From contig JAKLIW010000011.1 in NCBI GenBank assembly GCA_022709425.1, forward strand, positions 38,412 through 102,411: a DNA stretch of 64,000 bases, in the 5' to 3' direction. Origin of the DNA: a bacterium. GTDB taxonomy: Bacteria > UBP6 > UBA1177 > JAKLFG01. Under the pieces are notes generated by a model that was given only the letters and a program-made list of their open reading frames with translations, did no database searches and was not told where the DNA came from. Positions 36,834 through 45,639 of the stretch are shown here, one piece after another. The number at the start of each line of letters is the position of its first letter. Within the stretch, counting starts at the first letter, position 1. Made by a program: the position numbers and the translations under genes.

Positions 36834-37982
36834 GTGAATTATCCCCGTCCCAGCGGCTCGCTCATCAGTTACATGTCGGACAAGGTCAAGGCGGGCGGCG
36901 GGCTCAATCTCGCCCAAGGGCTGCCCGGTTTTCCGCCGCCGCCAGAACTGCTCGACACGTTGCGCACCATCACCGGCGAGCCGTTCCACCAGTACGCGCC
37001 GGGGATCGGCGACGCCGAACTGCTCGACGCGACCCATGCCCTGTTCACGCCGCACGGTCCGGGACGCGACCAGTTCCTCATCACCAACGGCGCGACCGAG
37101 GCGATAACGCTCATCTACACCTACCTCGCCAAGTTACTGCCGCGCGGTTTCACGACGCTTGCCTTTGAGCCGGTCTATGAAAGTTACCGCAATCTGCCGC
37201 CGATCTTCGGTTCGCGCTTCGTCGCGTTCGATGCGCCGGAGGGCATTCTGCCGCGGCGTGCCGATCTGCGGAAGGTCATCATGGCCGAAGGGGTGAAGGT
37301 AGTCTTTGTCTGTTCCCCCGGCAATCCGTGGGGCCGCATCTGGCGGCGCAACGAGGTCGAGGCGATCCTAGAGCTGTCGGAAGAGCTCGATTTCACGGTC
37401 ATTTTCGACAGCGTTTATCATGGCATCTACTTCGGCGAAGCGCCCTACCTGCCGGTCGAACGGATATCGCCGCGCCTCTTTTTCGTCGACAGTTATTCGA
37501 AGATGCTCTCGATAACGGGGTGGCGCGTCGGGTTCCTCGCCGCCGACCGGTCGCACTTCGCGGCGCTGAAGAGCATGCACGACTACACAAGTCTTTCGTC
37601 GTCGTCGGTGCTCCAGAAGGCGATCGCCCGCTATCTGGCGGCGCACGACAACGGTGCGGCTTATCTCGCGGCAGCGCGCCGCACGGTGGGGACATCGTTC
37701 GCGGCGCTTGAAAAGCCGCTCGGATCGCTCGGGTTCCGCATACCGCCCATCGACGGCGGCTACTTCATCTGGGCCGAGTTGCCGGAGCGGTTCGACGACG
37801 GGCTCGCCTTCGCCGAAGAACTCTACGCGCAGGAAAAACTGGCGGTCGTTCCCGGCATCCATTTCTCCGACGCGGGGGGCCGGTTCGTCCGTTTCAATGT
37901 CGCTAAACCGCTCGATGATATAACGGAAGCGGCCCGCCGCATCGAGAAGTTCGTGCGCACGGGCCGCCTATCGGGGGGTTGA
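36834..37982 (+). CDS. Class I/II PLP-dependent aminotransferase
   Basis: A 382-aa fold-type I aminotransferase with GTG start one base after the kbl stop. Features: LNLAQGLPGFPPPPELLDTL, YAPGIGDAELLDATHALF, substrate/PLP segments LITNGATEAITLIYTYLA, VVFVCSPGNPWGRIWRRNE, and PLP-Lys in FVDSYSKMLSITGWRVGFLA. It resembles methionine/kynurenine-type aminotransferases. Substrate cannot be told; the operon suggests amino-acid catabolism linked to threonine/glycine. Confidence 0.85.
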   Translation: MNYPRPSGSLISYMSDKVKAGGGLNLAQGLPGFPPPPELLDTLRTITGEPFHQYAPGIGDAELLDATHALFTPHGPGRDQFLITNGATEAITLIYTYLAKLLPRGFTTLAFEPVYESYRNLPPIFGSRFVAFDAPEGILPRRADLRKVIMAEGVKVVFVCSPGNPWGRIWRRNEVEAILELSEELDFTVIFDSVYHGIYFGEAPYLPVERISPRLFFVDSYSKMLSITGWRVGFLAADRSHFAALKSMHDYTSLSSSSVLQKAIARYLAAHDNGAAYLAAARRTVGTSFAALEKPLGSLGFRIPPIDGGYFIWAELPERFDDGLAFAEELYAQEKLAVVPGIHFSDAGGRFVRFNVAKPLDDITEAARRIEKFVRTGRLSGG

Positions 37983-37990
37983 GAGGGGGC

Positions 37991-38485
37991 TTAGTCGTCG
38001 GCACCGTCGGGGCCGGGGCCCATCATGTGATCCATCATCATCTTCTTTTTCTTTTCCATGAAATCGAGCGCCTTCTTGCGCTGATCGGGGTTGAGTTTAA
38101 AGAGCATGTCGAGTTTGTGATTCTCCATCAGGAGGGTCTGATCACGGCGCAGGTCGCCGATCTTCTTGATGGAGTTCTGCAACTTCGCCTTGTCGGGATT
38201 GGGTTTTTGGGCCTCGCTCTTCATCGCGATGCGCTCCTCCTTGATCTTGAACTGGATGTCCATCATCTTTTTGTGCGTCTCGTGCATCGAGGCCCGGAAC
38301 TCGGCCCGCTGAGCCTCGGGGACGCCGAGCTCTTTGAGCATCTCGTCATGCATCATCATGTGTCCCTTGTGGTCGCCCTTCGGACCGCCCTCGTGGCCGC
38401 CGGGTCCGCCTTTGCCGTGGTTGGGGCACTGGGCGAGCGCCACAGCGCTCATCATCAGGATCGCAATGAACATCAACTTCTTCAT
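37991..38485 (-). CDS. Spy/CpxP-like periplasmic protein
   Basis: A 164-aa secreted protein with signal MKKLMFIAILMMSAVALAQC (cleavage after ALA). The mature part is Met/His/Gly-rich (HGKGGPGGHEGGPKGDHKGH) followed by long helices with LTxxQ-like repeats (VPEAQRAEFRASMHETHKKM; LNPDQRKKALDFMEKKKKMM), as in the Spy/CpxP/heavy-metal-sensor family of chaperones and metal binders. It is downstream of the sigma and small membrane genes. Confidence 0.8.
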   Translation of the reverse strand: MKKLMFIAILMMSAVALAQCPNHGKGGPGGHEGGPKGDHKGHMMMHDEMLKELGVPEAQRAEFRASMHETHKKMMDIQFKIKEERIAMKSEAQKPNPDKAKLQNSIKKIGDLRRDQTLLMENHKLDMLFKLNPDQRKKALDFMEKKKKMMMDHMMGPGPDGADD

Positions 38486-38505
38486 AGGTTTCTCCCATGC
38501 AGTGG

Positions 38506-38757
38506 TTAATACAGGTCCATATCTTCCAGAACGATATCGTGCTCGAGCAATACCACTTCCATCTCGACCTCGGTGAGCGTCAGGCTTTGCGGTTCTGGCG
38601 CGGTACGCGGAAGGCCGAACTGCACCGATACGAGGATCGTGAGCGCAAGCGCCGCGGTCGTTACCGCCGCCGCGATGCCGCGCCGCCGCCGGATGCGGCC
38701 GCCCCGCTGTTTGACATGGGCGAGAATGTTGTCCCACCGTTCCTGTTCGTTACGCAT
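38506..38757 (-). CDS. Small membrane protein, putative anti-sigma factor
   Basis: An 83-aa protein with a basic N-terminus (WDNILAHVKQRGGRIRRRRG), one transmembrane helix (IAAAVTTAALALTILVSVQF) and an acidic periplasmic tail. It overlaps the end of the ECF sigma gene by 8 nt, the usual position of a cognate anti-sigma factor, but it is very short and lacks a recognised zinc-binding anti-sigma motif. Confidence 0.65.
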   Translation of the reverse strand: MRNEQERWDNILAHVKQRGGRIRRRRGIAAAVTTAALALTILVSVQFGLPRTAPEPQSLTLTEVEMEVVLLEHDIVLEDMDLY

Positions 38758-39301
38758 GGCCCGCCTCCTGCTGTCGCAGTATCTTGTTCTTCAGATCCTT
38801 CATCCCTATCGAAAAGAGGTTCCGCGCCGACACCTCGGAGATGCCGAGCGTCTCGCCGATATCGCGGAACGGCAGTTCGTCGACGATGCGCAGCGTCATG
38901 ACATTGCGCCGTTTCTCGGGGAGCGCCTGCACCATCCCCATGAACCGTTCGGCCCGCTGAGCGCCGAGCGTGTCGGATTCGTGGCCGTCGCCGGGGGCCG
39001 GGAGCACCTCCTCGAGTTCGGGTGATAAGGTCACTTCGCGCGCCTTGTCGCGGTGGCTCCGGAAGTAGTCGACGACGCTGTTGACCGCCAGACGCCGCAG
39101 GTAGCCGTCGCGGTTGTCGGCGGCGAGCACCTTGGGGAGCTGCAGGTATACCTTGAGGAATATCTCCTGCACCAGATCGTCGACGAGGTCGTGCGTCCGG
39201 GCGTAGCGCTTGGCGATGCTTTCGATCAGATGTCGCTTCTCCCAGAAGAGCTCGTCGAACTTCCGGTCGCGCTCTTTTCTGCTTTCGAGGAACCCGAACA
39301 T
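38750..39301 (-). CDS. ECF-type RNA polymerase sigma factor
   Basis: A 183-aa sigma factor from the ATG at 39301 (CGGAGGTTGGCGACG before it). Region 2: LIESIAKRYARTHDLVDDLV then QEIFLKVYLQLPKVL; region 4: LPEKRRNVMTLRIVDELPFR, then DIGETLGISEVSARNLF. Together with the small membrane protein and the Spy-like protein it forms an extracytoplasmic stress module. No binding motif for autoregulation could be verified. Confidence 0.92.
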   Translation of the reverse strand: MFGFLESRKERDRKFDELFWEKRHLIESIAKRYARTHDLVDDLVQEIFLKVYLQLPKVLAADNRDGYLRRLAVNSVVDYFRSHRDKAREVTLSPELEEVLPAPGDGHESDTLGAQRAERFMGMVQALPEKRRNVMTLRIVDELPFRDIGETLGISEVSARNLFSIGMKDLKNKILRQQEAGHA

Positions 39302-39411
39302 CGTCGCCAACCTCCGCGTTGCACACTCACTATAACGCGGATGGAGAAAAATAGGTAAAAAAAGTGTTTTGTGTCCCTCAAAGAGCAAACAGTTGAAAAC
39401 CTCAAGAAGTC

Positions 39412-39440
39412 TTGACATGGCAGAGCAGGGGAAATATATT
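39412..39440 (+). promoter_or_regulatory. Promoter of the AT-rich three-gene cassette
   Basis: TTGACA (39412-39417), 17-nt spacer, TATATT (39435-39440), close to the sigma-70 consensus, about 38 nt before the first ATG. One of the best promoter matches in the window. Confidence 0.75.
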
Positions 39441-39477
39441 GATGATGCTTCTTGTTTGGTAATCCATTGAGGTGAGG

Positions 39478-40266
39478 ATGATGATTAAAAGTCAGCCCTT
39501 CAAAATAAAACTGGAAGAAAAGTTTCCACACCTCTCAAAAGCACCTATCATGGAATGCGTTCTTGAGTTGAGGGCGCGGGCGGAAACACCGTGGGAAGAA
39601 AATGCTATTCGAGAACCTCTAGTCAAGCAGTTGCCGGATTACCCTAAATTCCAGTCCGAGCAGGAATTCCAAGCGGAACTGACTCTTCAGGCAAAAGAGA
39701 AACAGGCAGAGCATACATTCAAGGACCTTGGATTAAAAGGAATAATTTTCCGGACAAACGATGAAAAGCAGATAGCCCGGTTTCATCGAGATCTTTTTTC
39801 TTTCAGCAAGCTTCATCCTTATGACGATTGGTCTCAATTTTCCACGGAGGCTTTGCGTCTTTGGGCGATTCATCGCGAATTGGCCCGGCCTATAGATATC
39901 CAACGCATAGGCTTGCGATTCATTAATCACATATCGGTTCCGACTGGAACTTTCAAACTGGAAGATTATTTGAGAATTTATCCTAAAGAACCATATGGAT
40001 TGCCTTTGCCATTTGGGGGATTCTTTCACAAAGATCGTTTTGCGGTTCCCGGGTACAACTACTTTATGGATGTAGTCAAGACTATTCAACCCGATCCTAA
40101 AACGATGGCAGTCTCATTAGTAATCGATATTGATGTCTTTACTGGAAAGTCCATTGCGATTGAAGATGCCGGTTGTCTCAAAAAATGCCTTCTGGAAATG
40201 TGGTGGCTGAAAAACAAAGCATTTTTTGGAAGCATTACGAAGAAAACGATGGAGATGTTAAAATGA
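39478..40266 (+). CDS. TIGR04255 family protein
   Basis: A 262-aa protein of a family of unknown function found sporadically in bacteria. Recognised by the N-terminal SKAPIMECVLELRARAETPW, then LGLKGIIFRTNDEKQIARFH and DLFSFSKLHPYDDWSQFS, later PIDIQRIGLRFINHISVP. Start at the ATG at 39478 behind TTGAGGTGAGG. The gene is markedly AT-richer than the chromosome around it, suggesting transfer. It overlaps the next gene by 4 nt. Confidence 0.82.
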   Translation: MMIKSQPFKIKLEEKFPHLSKAPIMECVLELRARAETPWEENAIREPLVKQLPDYPKFQSEQEFQAELTLQAKEKQAEHTFKDLGLKGIIFRTNDEKQIARFHRDLFSFSKLHPYDDWSQFSTEALRLWAIHRELARPIDIQRIGLRFINHISVPTGTFKLEDYLRIYPKEPYGLPLPFGGFFHKDRFAVPGYNYFMDVVKTIQPDPKTMAVSLVIDIDVFTGKSIAIEDAGCLKKCLLEMWWLKNKAFFGSITKKTMEMLK

Positions 40267-40721
40267 TAGATATGTATAAAGCAGTTCCCAATACATACCC
40301 TACGGGATTTCCTTTATATGCCGAGATAGAAGATCGAGAGGGGGCTACAGGCACAAAGGCTGATTGGGCCAAAAAAGATTTGAAAAATGAATTAACTGAA
40401 ATTGAACGAGATTGTTTTTTACCCAACTGGGATGGTTATGGTGCGCAACCTGTAGGTAGGGAAACTATAGAACAAGCATGGAAATTTCTAAAAGCCATAC
40501 CGCCCCAATTACCTAGACCGAGCATAGGTGTCGAATCTGACGGGCACATCACTTTTGAATGGTACAGGTCGCCAAGATATGTAATTTCCATAAGTGTTAG
40601 TTCGGATGGGCGTATATATTTTGCATCACTGATGGGAAATAAAACGCAAAGAGGAAGAGATATCTTTTTTGGAGAATTGCCTGGGCACATAAAACAAATC
40701 ATTCTTGATGTGATACATTAA
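40263..40721 (+). CDS. Unknown protein, second gene of the TIGR04255 cassette
   Basis: A 152-aa protein whose ATG overlaps the stop of the TIGR04255 gene (ATGA). The segment LPNWDGYGAQPVGRETIEQA then WKFLKAIPPQLPRPSIGVES, followed by beta strands (GHITFEWYRSPRYVISISVS), looks like a conserved partner protein in this kind of cassette. I know no function. AT-rich like its neighbours. Confidence 0.75.
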   Translation: MIDMYKAVPNTYPTGFPLYAEIEDREGATGTKADWAKKDLKNELTEIERDCFLPNWDGYGAQPVGRETIEQAWKFLKAIPPQLPRPSIGVESDGHITFEWYRSPRYVISISVSSDGRIYFASLMGNKTQRGRDIFFGELPGHIKQIILDVIH

Positions 40722-40730
40722 TCCATAGAA

Positions 40731-41129
40731 ATGATAGATTTTCTGGTTGTTGATCCTCAAGAACTGCTTGCCCGATTCGTTGTTCGGGAAAATAAGAAAA
40801 GATGGTTGCGAGCGGACAACTCTGTAAAACAGGATGCATTTATACCGTATCCATATCCCGACCTTTCACTTACAAGGCATGTTGGTATTTCGCAGGCGGG
40901 GATATGGGAACTTGGAGATGATGTGGCCAATGCAAGTAACAGAACGCTGTATGGACGCGCTGACAGTTTGGCTTCTGAATTTCAGAATGTTCTCTTGAAT
41001 GTCTACCCCGATCCATTGCCTGAAAATCCCAATCATGCTGTAGTTGTTGGGTGGCCACTTGCGAAAGAGGACCAAAAGGCCATAGCACAGGAAATAGCAG
41101 CAACGGCCCATTTTGTTCCTAAACCCTAA
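40731..41129 (+). CDS. Unknown protein, third gene of the TIGR04255 cassette
   Basis: A 132-aa protein. Notable segments are KKRWLRADNSVKQDAFIPYP, DLSLTRHVGISQAGIWELGD, LYGRADSLASEFQNVLL and NPNHAVVVGWPLAKEDQKAI. They read as a conserved small domain but I cannot name the family. It starts 9 nt after the second gene, with a weak ribosome-binding site. It ends the AT-rich island; valS follows 93 nt later. Confidence 0.7.
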   Translation: MIDFLVVDPQELLARFVVRENKKRWLRADNSVKQDAFIPYPYPDLSLTRHVGISQAGIWELGDDVANASNRTLYGRADSLASEFQNVLLNVYPDPLPENPNHAVVVGWPLAKEDQKAIAQEIAATAHFVPKP

Positions 41130-41222
41130 CTTCCTCGCGCGCGTACTACAATATTATCTTTACTTTTCCGGGACCATAGGTAAAAGAAGCGGGCGTTATT
41201 TTTTCCTGCGGGGATAACTGGT

Positions 41223-43883
41223 ATGGAACTCGGAAAGCGCTACGAACATCAAGGGATTGAGTCGAAATGGTATAAGGAATGGGAGGAGAAAGGCTACTTC
41301 ACCGCCCATCCCGAGAACGATAAGCCCCCGTTCTGCATAGTCATTCCGCCGCCGAATGTCACCGGGTCGCTCCACATGGGGCACGCGGTGACGGTGACGA
41401 TACAGGATGTCATGTGCCGTTACAAACGGATGGCGGGGTACGATGTGCTCTGGCTTCCGGGCTGTGACCACGCCGGCATCGCCACGCAGATGGTGGTCGA
41501 GCGCGAACTGGCGAAAGAGGGGAAGAGCCGCCACGAACTGGGACGCGAGAAGTTCCTCGAAAAAGTGTGGGAGTGGAAGAAGCAGTACGGCAACCGGATA
41601 TCGGAACAGCTGCGGCATCTTGGCAGTTCGCTCGACTGGAGCCGCGAACGGTTCACGATGGACGCCGGGCTCTCGCGCGCCGTCATCGAGGTCTTCGTGC
41701 GGCTCTACGAAGAAGGGCTCATCTACCGCGACACCTACATCATCAATTGGTGCCCGCGCTGTCAGACCGCGCTGTCGGACCTTGAGGTCGACCACGAGGA
41801 TAAGGATGGTTCGCTCTGGTACATCAAATATCCGGTGAAAGGAACGAGCGAGTTCCTCACCGTCGCGACGACCCGCCCCGAGACGATGCTCGGCGACACC
41901 GCCGTCGCGGTCCACCCCGACGATCCGCGCTTCCGCCACCTCATCGGCAAGAGCGTGATACTGCCGCTCATGGAGCGCGAGATACCGATAATCGGCGACG
42001 CCGAACTGGTCGACATCGAATTCGGCACCGGCGCGGTGAAGGTGACCCCGGCCCACGACTTCAACGATTTCGCCACCGGCAAACGGCACGACCTCGCCGA
42101 GATAAATGTCATCGACGAAAAGGGGTGCATCACCGCCGACGGCGGCCGCTATCAGGGTTTGACGACCGCCGAAGCGCGCGAGAAGGTGGTGGCCGATCTC
42201 ACAGAGAAAGGGCTGCTCGTCAAGAAAGAGGTGCACAAACACGCGGTCGGCGGCTGTCAGCGCTGCAAGACCACCGTCGAACCGATACTCTCCAAGCAGT
42301 GGTTCGTGAAGATCGACCCGCTCGCCAAGCCCGCCATCGCGGCGGTCGAATCGGGGCGCATCGAATTCCTCCCCGATCACTGGAAGAAGACCTACTACGA
42401 ATGGATGTACAACATCAAGGACTGGTGCATCAGCCGCCAGCTCTGGTGGGGTCATCAGATACCGGCGTGGTACTGCGACGACTGCGGCGAGGTGATCGTC
42501 GCGCGGACCGCTCCCACGAAATGCCCGAAGTGCGGCGGCGCAAAACTCCGCCGCGATCCCGATGTGCTCGATACCTGGTTCTCCTCGGCGCTCTGGCCGA
42601 TGTCGACCCTCGGCTGGCCCGATCAGACGCCCGATCTCAAGAAATACTACCCGACGACCCTCATGGAGACCGGTTTCGACATCATCTTCTTCTGGGTCGC
42701 CCGGATGATCATGATGGGGCTCAAGTTCGGCGGCGAAGTGCCGTTCGACAAGGTCTATTTCCACGGGATGGTGCGCGACGAGAAGGGGCACAAGATGTCC
42801 AAAACGCGCGGCAATGTCATCGATCCCCTTGAGATCACCGATAAATACGGCGCCGACGCGCTGCGGTTCACCTTTGCGATGATGACTCTGCAGGCGCGCG
42901 ACCTGAAACTCTCGACGGCGCAGATCGAAGGCTACGCCGGGTTCTGCAACAAGATATACAACGCCATCCGCTTCTCGCTCATGCAGTTCGGCGAGGGGGA
43001 GGTGATCGCGTTCGATCCGGCGACCTACCGCGACGACGCCTTCACCCCGGCCGACCGGTGGATACTCACGCGGCTGGGCGAGGTGACCGACAAGGCGACC
43101 CGCGACCTCGACGAATACCGGCTGCCCGAGGCGGCGAGCACCATCTACCATTTCTTCTGGCACGAGTTCTGCGATTGGTATATCGAACTGGCCAAGCCGA
43201 CCCTGCAGGGTGACAACGAGGCGGAGAAACAGGCGACCAAGAAGGTGCTTCTCAAGGTCATCGACGCCAGCCTGCGTCTGCTCCATCCCTTCATGCCGTT
43301 CATCACCGAAGAGCTGTGGCAGAACCTGCCGTTCACCACGCCGAACCGCAAGAAGAGCATCATGATCGCCGACTTCCCGAAAGGCGGCGAGTTCCCGCGG
43401 TTCGTCGACGATGCCGAAGCGATAGAACGGATAGTCGAACTCATCACGACGGTGCGGACGATACGGGCCGAAAGCAACGTCAAGCCGTCGCTCGAAGTGC
43501 CGGTCATCCTCGTGACGAATGATACCGCGGCGGTCGAAGCGCTCAAGAAACGCGAATCGTACCTCAAGAAACTGGCGCGCGTCTCGGTCATGACCTACAC
43601 CACGGCGCACGAACCGGCCAAGACCGATGCGTCGGCGGTGGTGAAACTCGGGACGCTCTACCTGCCGCTCGCCGGCGTGGTCGATTTCGGCGAAGAGGTG
43701 AAGCGGATCGAGAAGGAACTGGCGAAACTGCGCAAGGATTTCCAGATAACGCAGCAGAAACTGGGGAGCGAAAGCTTCCTTGCCAAGGCGCGCCCTGAAC
43801 TGGTCGAACAGGAAAAGGCGAAACACGCCGACCTCACCGGCAAGATAGCGCACCTCGAAAAACGGCTGAAGGATATCGCGTGA
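41223..43883 (+). CDS. valS: Valyl-tRNA synthetase
   Basis: An 886-aa class I synthetase charging tRNA-Val. HIGH motif in [20 protein letters not shown], zinc-ribbon-like Cys residues in the insertion (WYCDDCGEV and CPKCGG), the CP1 editing domain ([20 protein letters not shown]), KMSKS equivalent in [16 protein letters not shown], anticodon-binding domain, and a C-terminal coiled-coil arm ([20 protein letters not shown]). Full length. The stop overlaps the nadC ATG (TGATG). Confidence 0.97.
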   Translation: MELGKRYEHQGIESKWYKEWEEKGYFTAHPENDKPPFCIVIPPPNVTGSLHMGHAVTVTIQDVMCRYKRMAGYDVLWLPGCDHAGIATQMVVERELAKEGKSRHELGREKFLEKVWEWKKQYGNRISEQLRHLGSSLDWSRERFTMDAGLSRAVIEVFVRLYEEGLIYRDTYIINWCPRCQTALSDLEVDHEDKDGSLWYIKYPVKGTSEFLTVATTRPETMLGDTAVAVHPDDPRFRHLIGKSVILPLMEREIPIIGDAELVDIEFGTGAVKVTPAHDFNDFATGKRHDLAEINVIDEKGCITADGGRYQGLTTAEAREKVVADLTEKGLLVKKEVHKHAVGGCQRCKTTVEPILSKQWFVKIDPLAKPAIAAVESGRIEFLPDHWKKTYYEWMYNIKDWCISRQLWWGHQIPAWYCDDCGEVIVARTAPTKCPKCGGAKLRRDPDVLDTWFSSALWPMSTLGWPDQTPDLKKYYPTTLMETGFDIIFFWVARMIMMGLKFGGEVPFDKVYFHGMVRDEKGHKMSKTRGNVIDPLEITDKYGADALRFTFAMMTLQARDLKLSTAQIEGYAGFCNKIYNAIRFSLMQFGEGEVIAFDPATYRDDAFTPADRWILTRLGEVTDKATRDLDEYRLPEAASTIYHFFWHEFCDWYIELAKPTLQGDNEAEKQATKKVLLKVIDASLRLLHPFMPFITEELWQNLPFTTPNRKKSIMIADFPKGGEFPRFVDDAEAIERIVELITTVRTIRAESNVKPSLEVPVILVTNDTAAVEALKKRESYLKKLARVSVMTYTTAHEPAKTDASAVVKLGTLYLPLAGVVDFGEEVKRIEKELAKLRKDFQITQQKLGSESFLAKARPELVEQEKAKHADLTGKIAHLEKRLKDIA

Positions 43884-44731
43884 TGCACCTGCCTTCCTAC
43901 GCCACCGCCGAACTGATAACGCTCGCGCTCAACGAGGACATCGGCCGCGGCGACATCACGACCCGCGCCACCATCGCGGCGGCATCGCGCGGTACGGCGG
44001 TCATCAAGGCCAAGGAGCCGCTCATCCTGTGCGGCGTCGAACTCATCGGATACATCTACGGCCTTATCGATCCGGCGGTGAAGATCGTCTCCGCGCGGAA
44101 GGACGGCGAGTCGCTGAAGAAAGGCGATATCGTCGCCACGGTGACCGGTTCCTGCCGCGCGCTTCTCACCGGTGAGCGGACGGTCCTCAACTTCCTGCAG
44201 CGGCTCTCGGGCGTGGCGACACTCACGCAACGGTATGTCGCGGCGCTCGATAAGAGATCGAAGACCAAAATAGTCGATACCCGCAAGACCACGCCGGGAT
44301 GGCGGACGCTCGAAAAGTATGCCGTCCGGGTCGGCGGCGGGAGCAACCACCGTTTCGCGCTCGACGACGGGGTGCTCATAAAGGACAACCATATCGTCGC
44401 CGCCGGCTCCATCGCCGCCGCGGTGAAAAAGGCGCGCGCCGCGGCACACCATCTGGTCCGGGTCGAGGTCGAGACCGCTACGCTCGCCGAGGTCAAAGAG
44501 GCGCTCGCCGCGAAGGCCGACATCATCATGCTCGACAACATGGATGAAAAGATGATACAAAAGGCGATCGCCCTCATCAACGGGCGCGCCGTGACCGAAC
44601 TGTCGGGCGGCGTGACGATCGAGAAGATACCGTCCCTCTCGCGGCTCGGCGCCGACCTCATATCGGTCGGGGCGCTGACCCATTCGGCTCCCGCCGTCGA
44701 CATCAACCTGACCCTCACCGCCGAGAAATGA
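43883..44731 (+). CDS. nadC: Quinolinate phosphoribosyltransferase (nicotinate-nucleotide pyrophosphorylase)
   Basis: A 282-aa enzyme of NAD biosynthesis converting quinolinate and PRPP to nicotinate mononucleotide. Motifs: ALNEDIGRGDITTRATIAAA at the N-terminus, LTGERTVLNFLQRLSGVATL, IVDTRKTTPGWRTLEKYAVR, VGGGSNHRFALDDGVLIKDN and IMLDNMDEKM. Start at 43883, overlapping the valS stop. The gene end overlaps the next ATG, so this is a tight operon. Confidence 0.95.
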   Translation: MHLPSYATAELITLALNEDIGRGDITTRATIAAASRGTAVIKAKEPLILCGVELIGYIYGLIDPAVKIVSARKDGESLKKGDIVATVTGSCRALLTGERTVLNFLQRLSGVATLTQRYVAALDKRSKTKIVDTRKTTPGWRTLEKYAVRVGGGSNHRFALDDGVLIKDNHIVAAGSIAAAVKKARAAAHHLVRVEVETATLAEVKEALAAKADIIMLDNMDEKMIQKAIALINGRAVTELSGGVTIEKIPSLSRLGADLISVGALTHSAPAVDINLTLTAEK

Positions 44732-45639
44732 TGCTGTCACCCCGCCTTTCCATCGCGTTGTTCATTCTATTCATCGCCGCGCTACTGACCACCGGCATCT
44801 TCTGGCTGTTCCTTTCCGACCGGCACGGCTTCACGGCGCAGGATGAACCGCTCATCGCTGAGATCATCAACCGCGAGTTCCGCACCGGCGACATCATCTT
44901 CCCGGCGCCCGACTGGGACATCGGTTTCACCCGCTACCTGCGCGACGGCATCACCGACATCTCCTATACGCTCCACGCTTTCACCAAAGAGGAGTTGAGC
45001 GATCTCAATAACAACGGGGTGAATGTCCTGTGGTTCGTGGTCGATTCCGAACAACGGTGGAACAACATCCGCGACCGGCTCGCGCTCCGGGAACAGGGCC
45101 GCTTCCCGGCCGGAGAGTCGCTCGTCATCAAAGCGCAGGCCTCTGGCGATGCGGTAGCGAAACTATTCGATTTCACCGACGACCTCGCGCTGGCCAAAGA
45201 GGTCTACTTCGCCGACGCCAACGGGAACCGCGACACCTGTTCATGGGACCGCGACCGCTGGAAATGCGGGAATCAGGAGTGGCAGTATGTCGGGCCGCAG
45301 CGGACGCTCATGGCAGGGCGTTGGCAGAAGGCCAACTGGGCCCATCCGCGCACCGAGAGGACGCTTCATGTCGTCTTCGAGAACACCGTCGGGGCGACCG
45401 CGCTGGTCCTCGGCACCTCGTTCCTTGAACGGGCCTACCGAGAGGAGAACGGCAAGCCGGTCCGCGTCACCGTCACGGTCGACGGGAAAGAACTGCTGAA
45501 ATATGAGAACGAGAACATAAAGAAACTGTACCGCCACCGCGTCGCGCTCCCCGAGGGGGCGCAGATGATCGATCTGGCCTTCTGGGTGAAGTTCGACGGC
45601 GCACGGCACTTCGTTTTTAACGGATACCTCGGCAAATGA
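44728..45639 (+). CDS. Membrane-anchored hypothetical protein
   Basis: A 303-aa protein with one N-terminal transmembrane segment (IALFILFIAALLTTGIFWLF) and an extracytoplasmic region. The C-terminal about 120 residues (VVFENTVGATALVLGTSFLE; VRVTVTVDGKELLKYENENI; ALPEGAQMIDLAFWVKFDGA) resemble a jelly-roll carbohydrate-binding-type fold. It overlaps both nadC and the glycosyltransferase gene, suggesting that it works with the latter at the cell envelope. No family recognised. Confidence 0.75.
   Translation: MMLSPRLSIALFILFIAALLTTGIFWLFLSDRHGFTAQDEPLIAEIINREFRTGDIIFPAPDWDIGFTRYLRDGITDISYTLHAFTKEELSDLNNNGVNVLWFVVDSEQRWNNIRDRLALREQGRFPAGESLVIKAQASGDAVAKLFDFTDDLALAKEVYFADANGNRDTCSWDRDRWKCGNQEWQYVGPQRTLMAGRWQKANWAHPRTERTLHVVFENTVGATALVLGTSFLERAYREENGKPVRVTVTVDGKELLKYENENIKKLYRHRVALPEGAQMIDLAFWVKFDGARHFVFNGYLGK

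Noticed and set aside
41196..43853. Minus-strand open frame of 885 codons
   Set aside because: Exactly antisense to valS over its whole length; low-complexity composition, no start signal.
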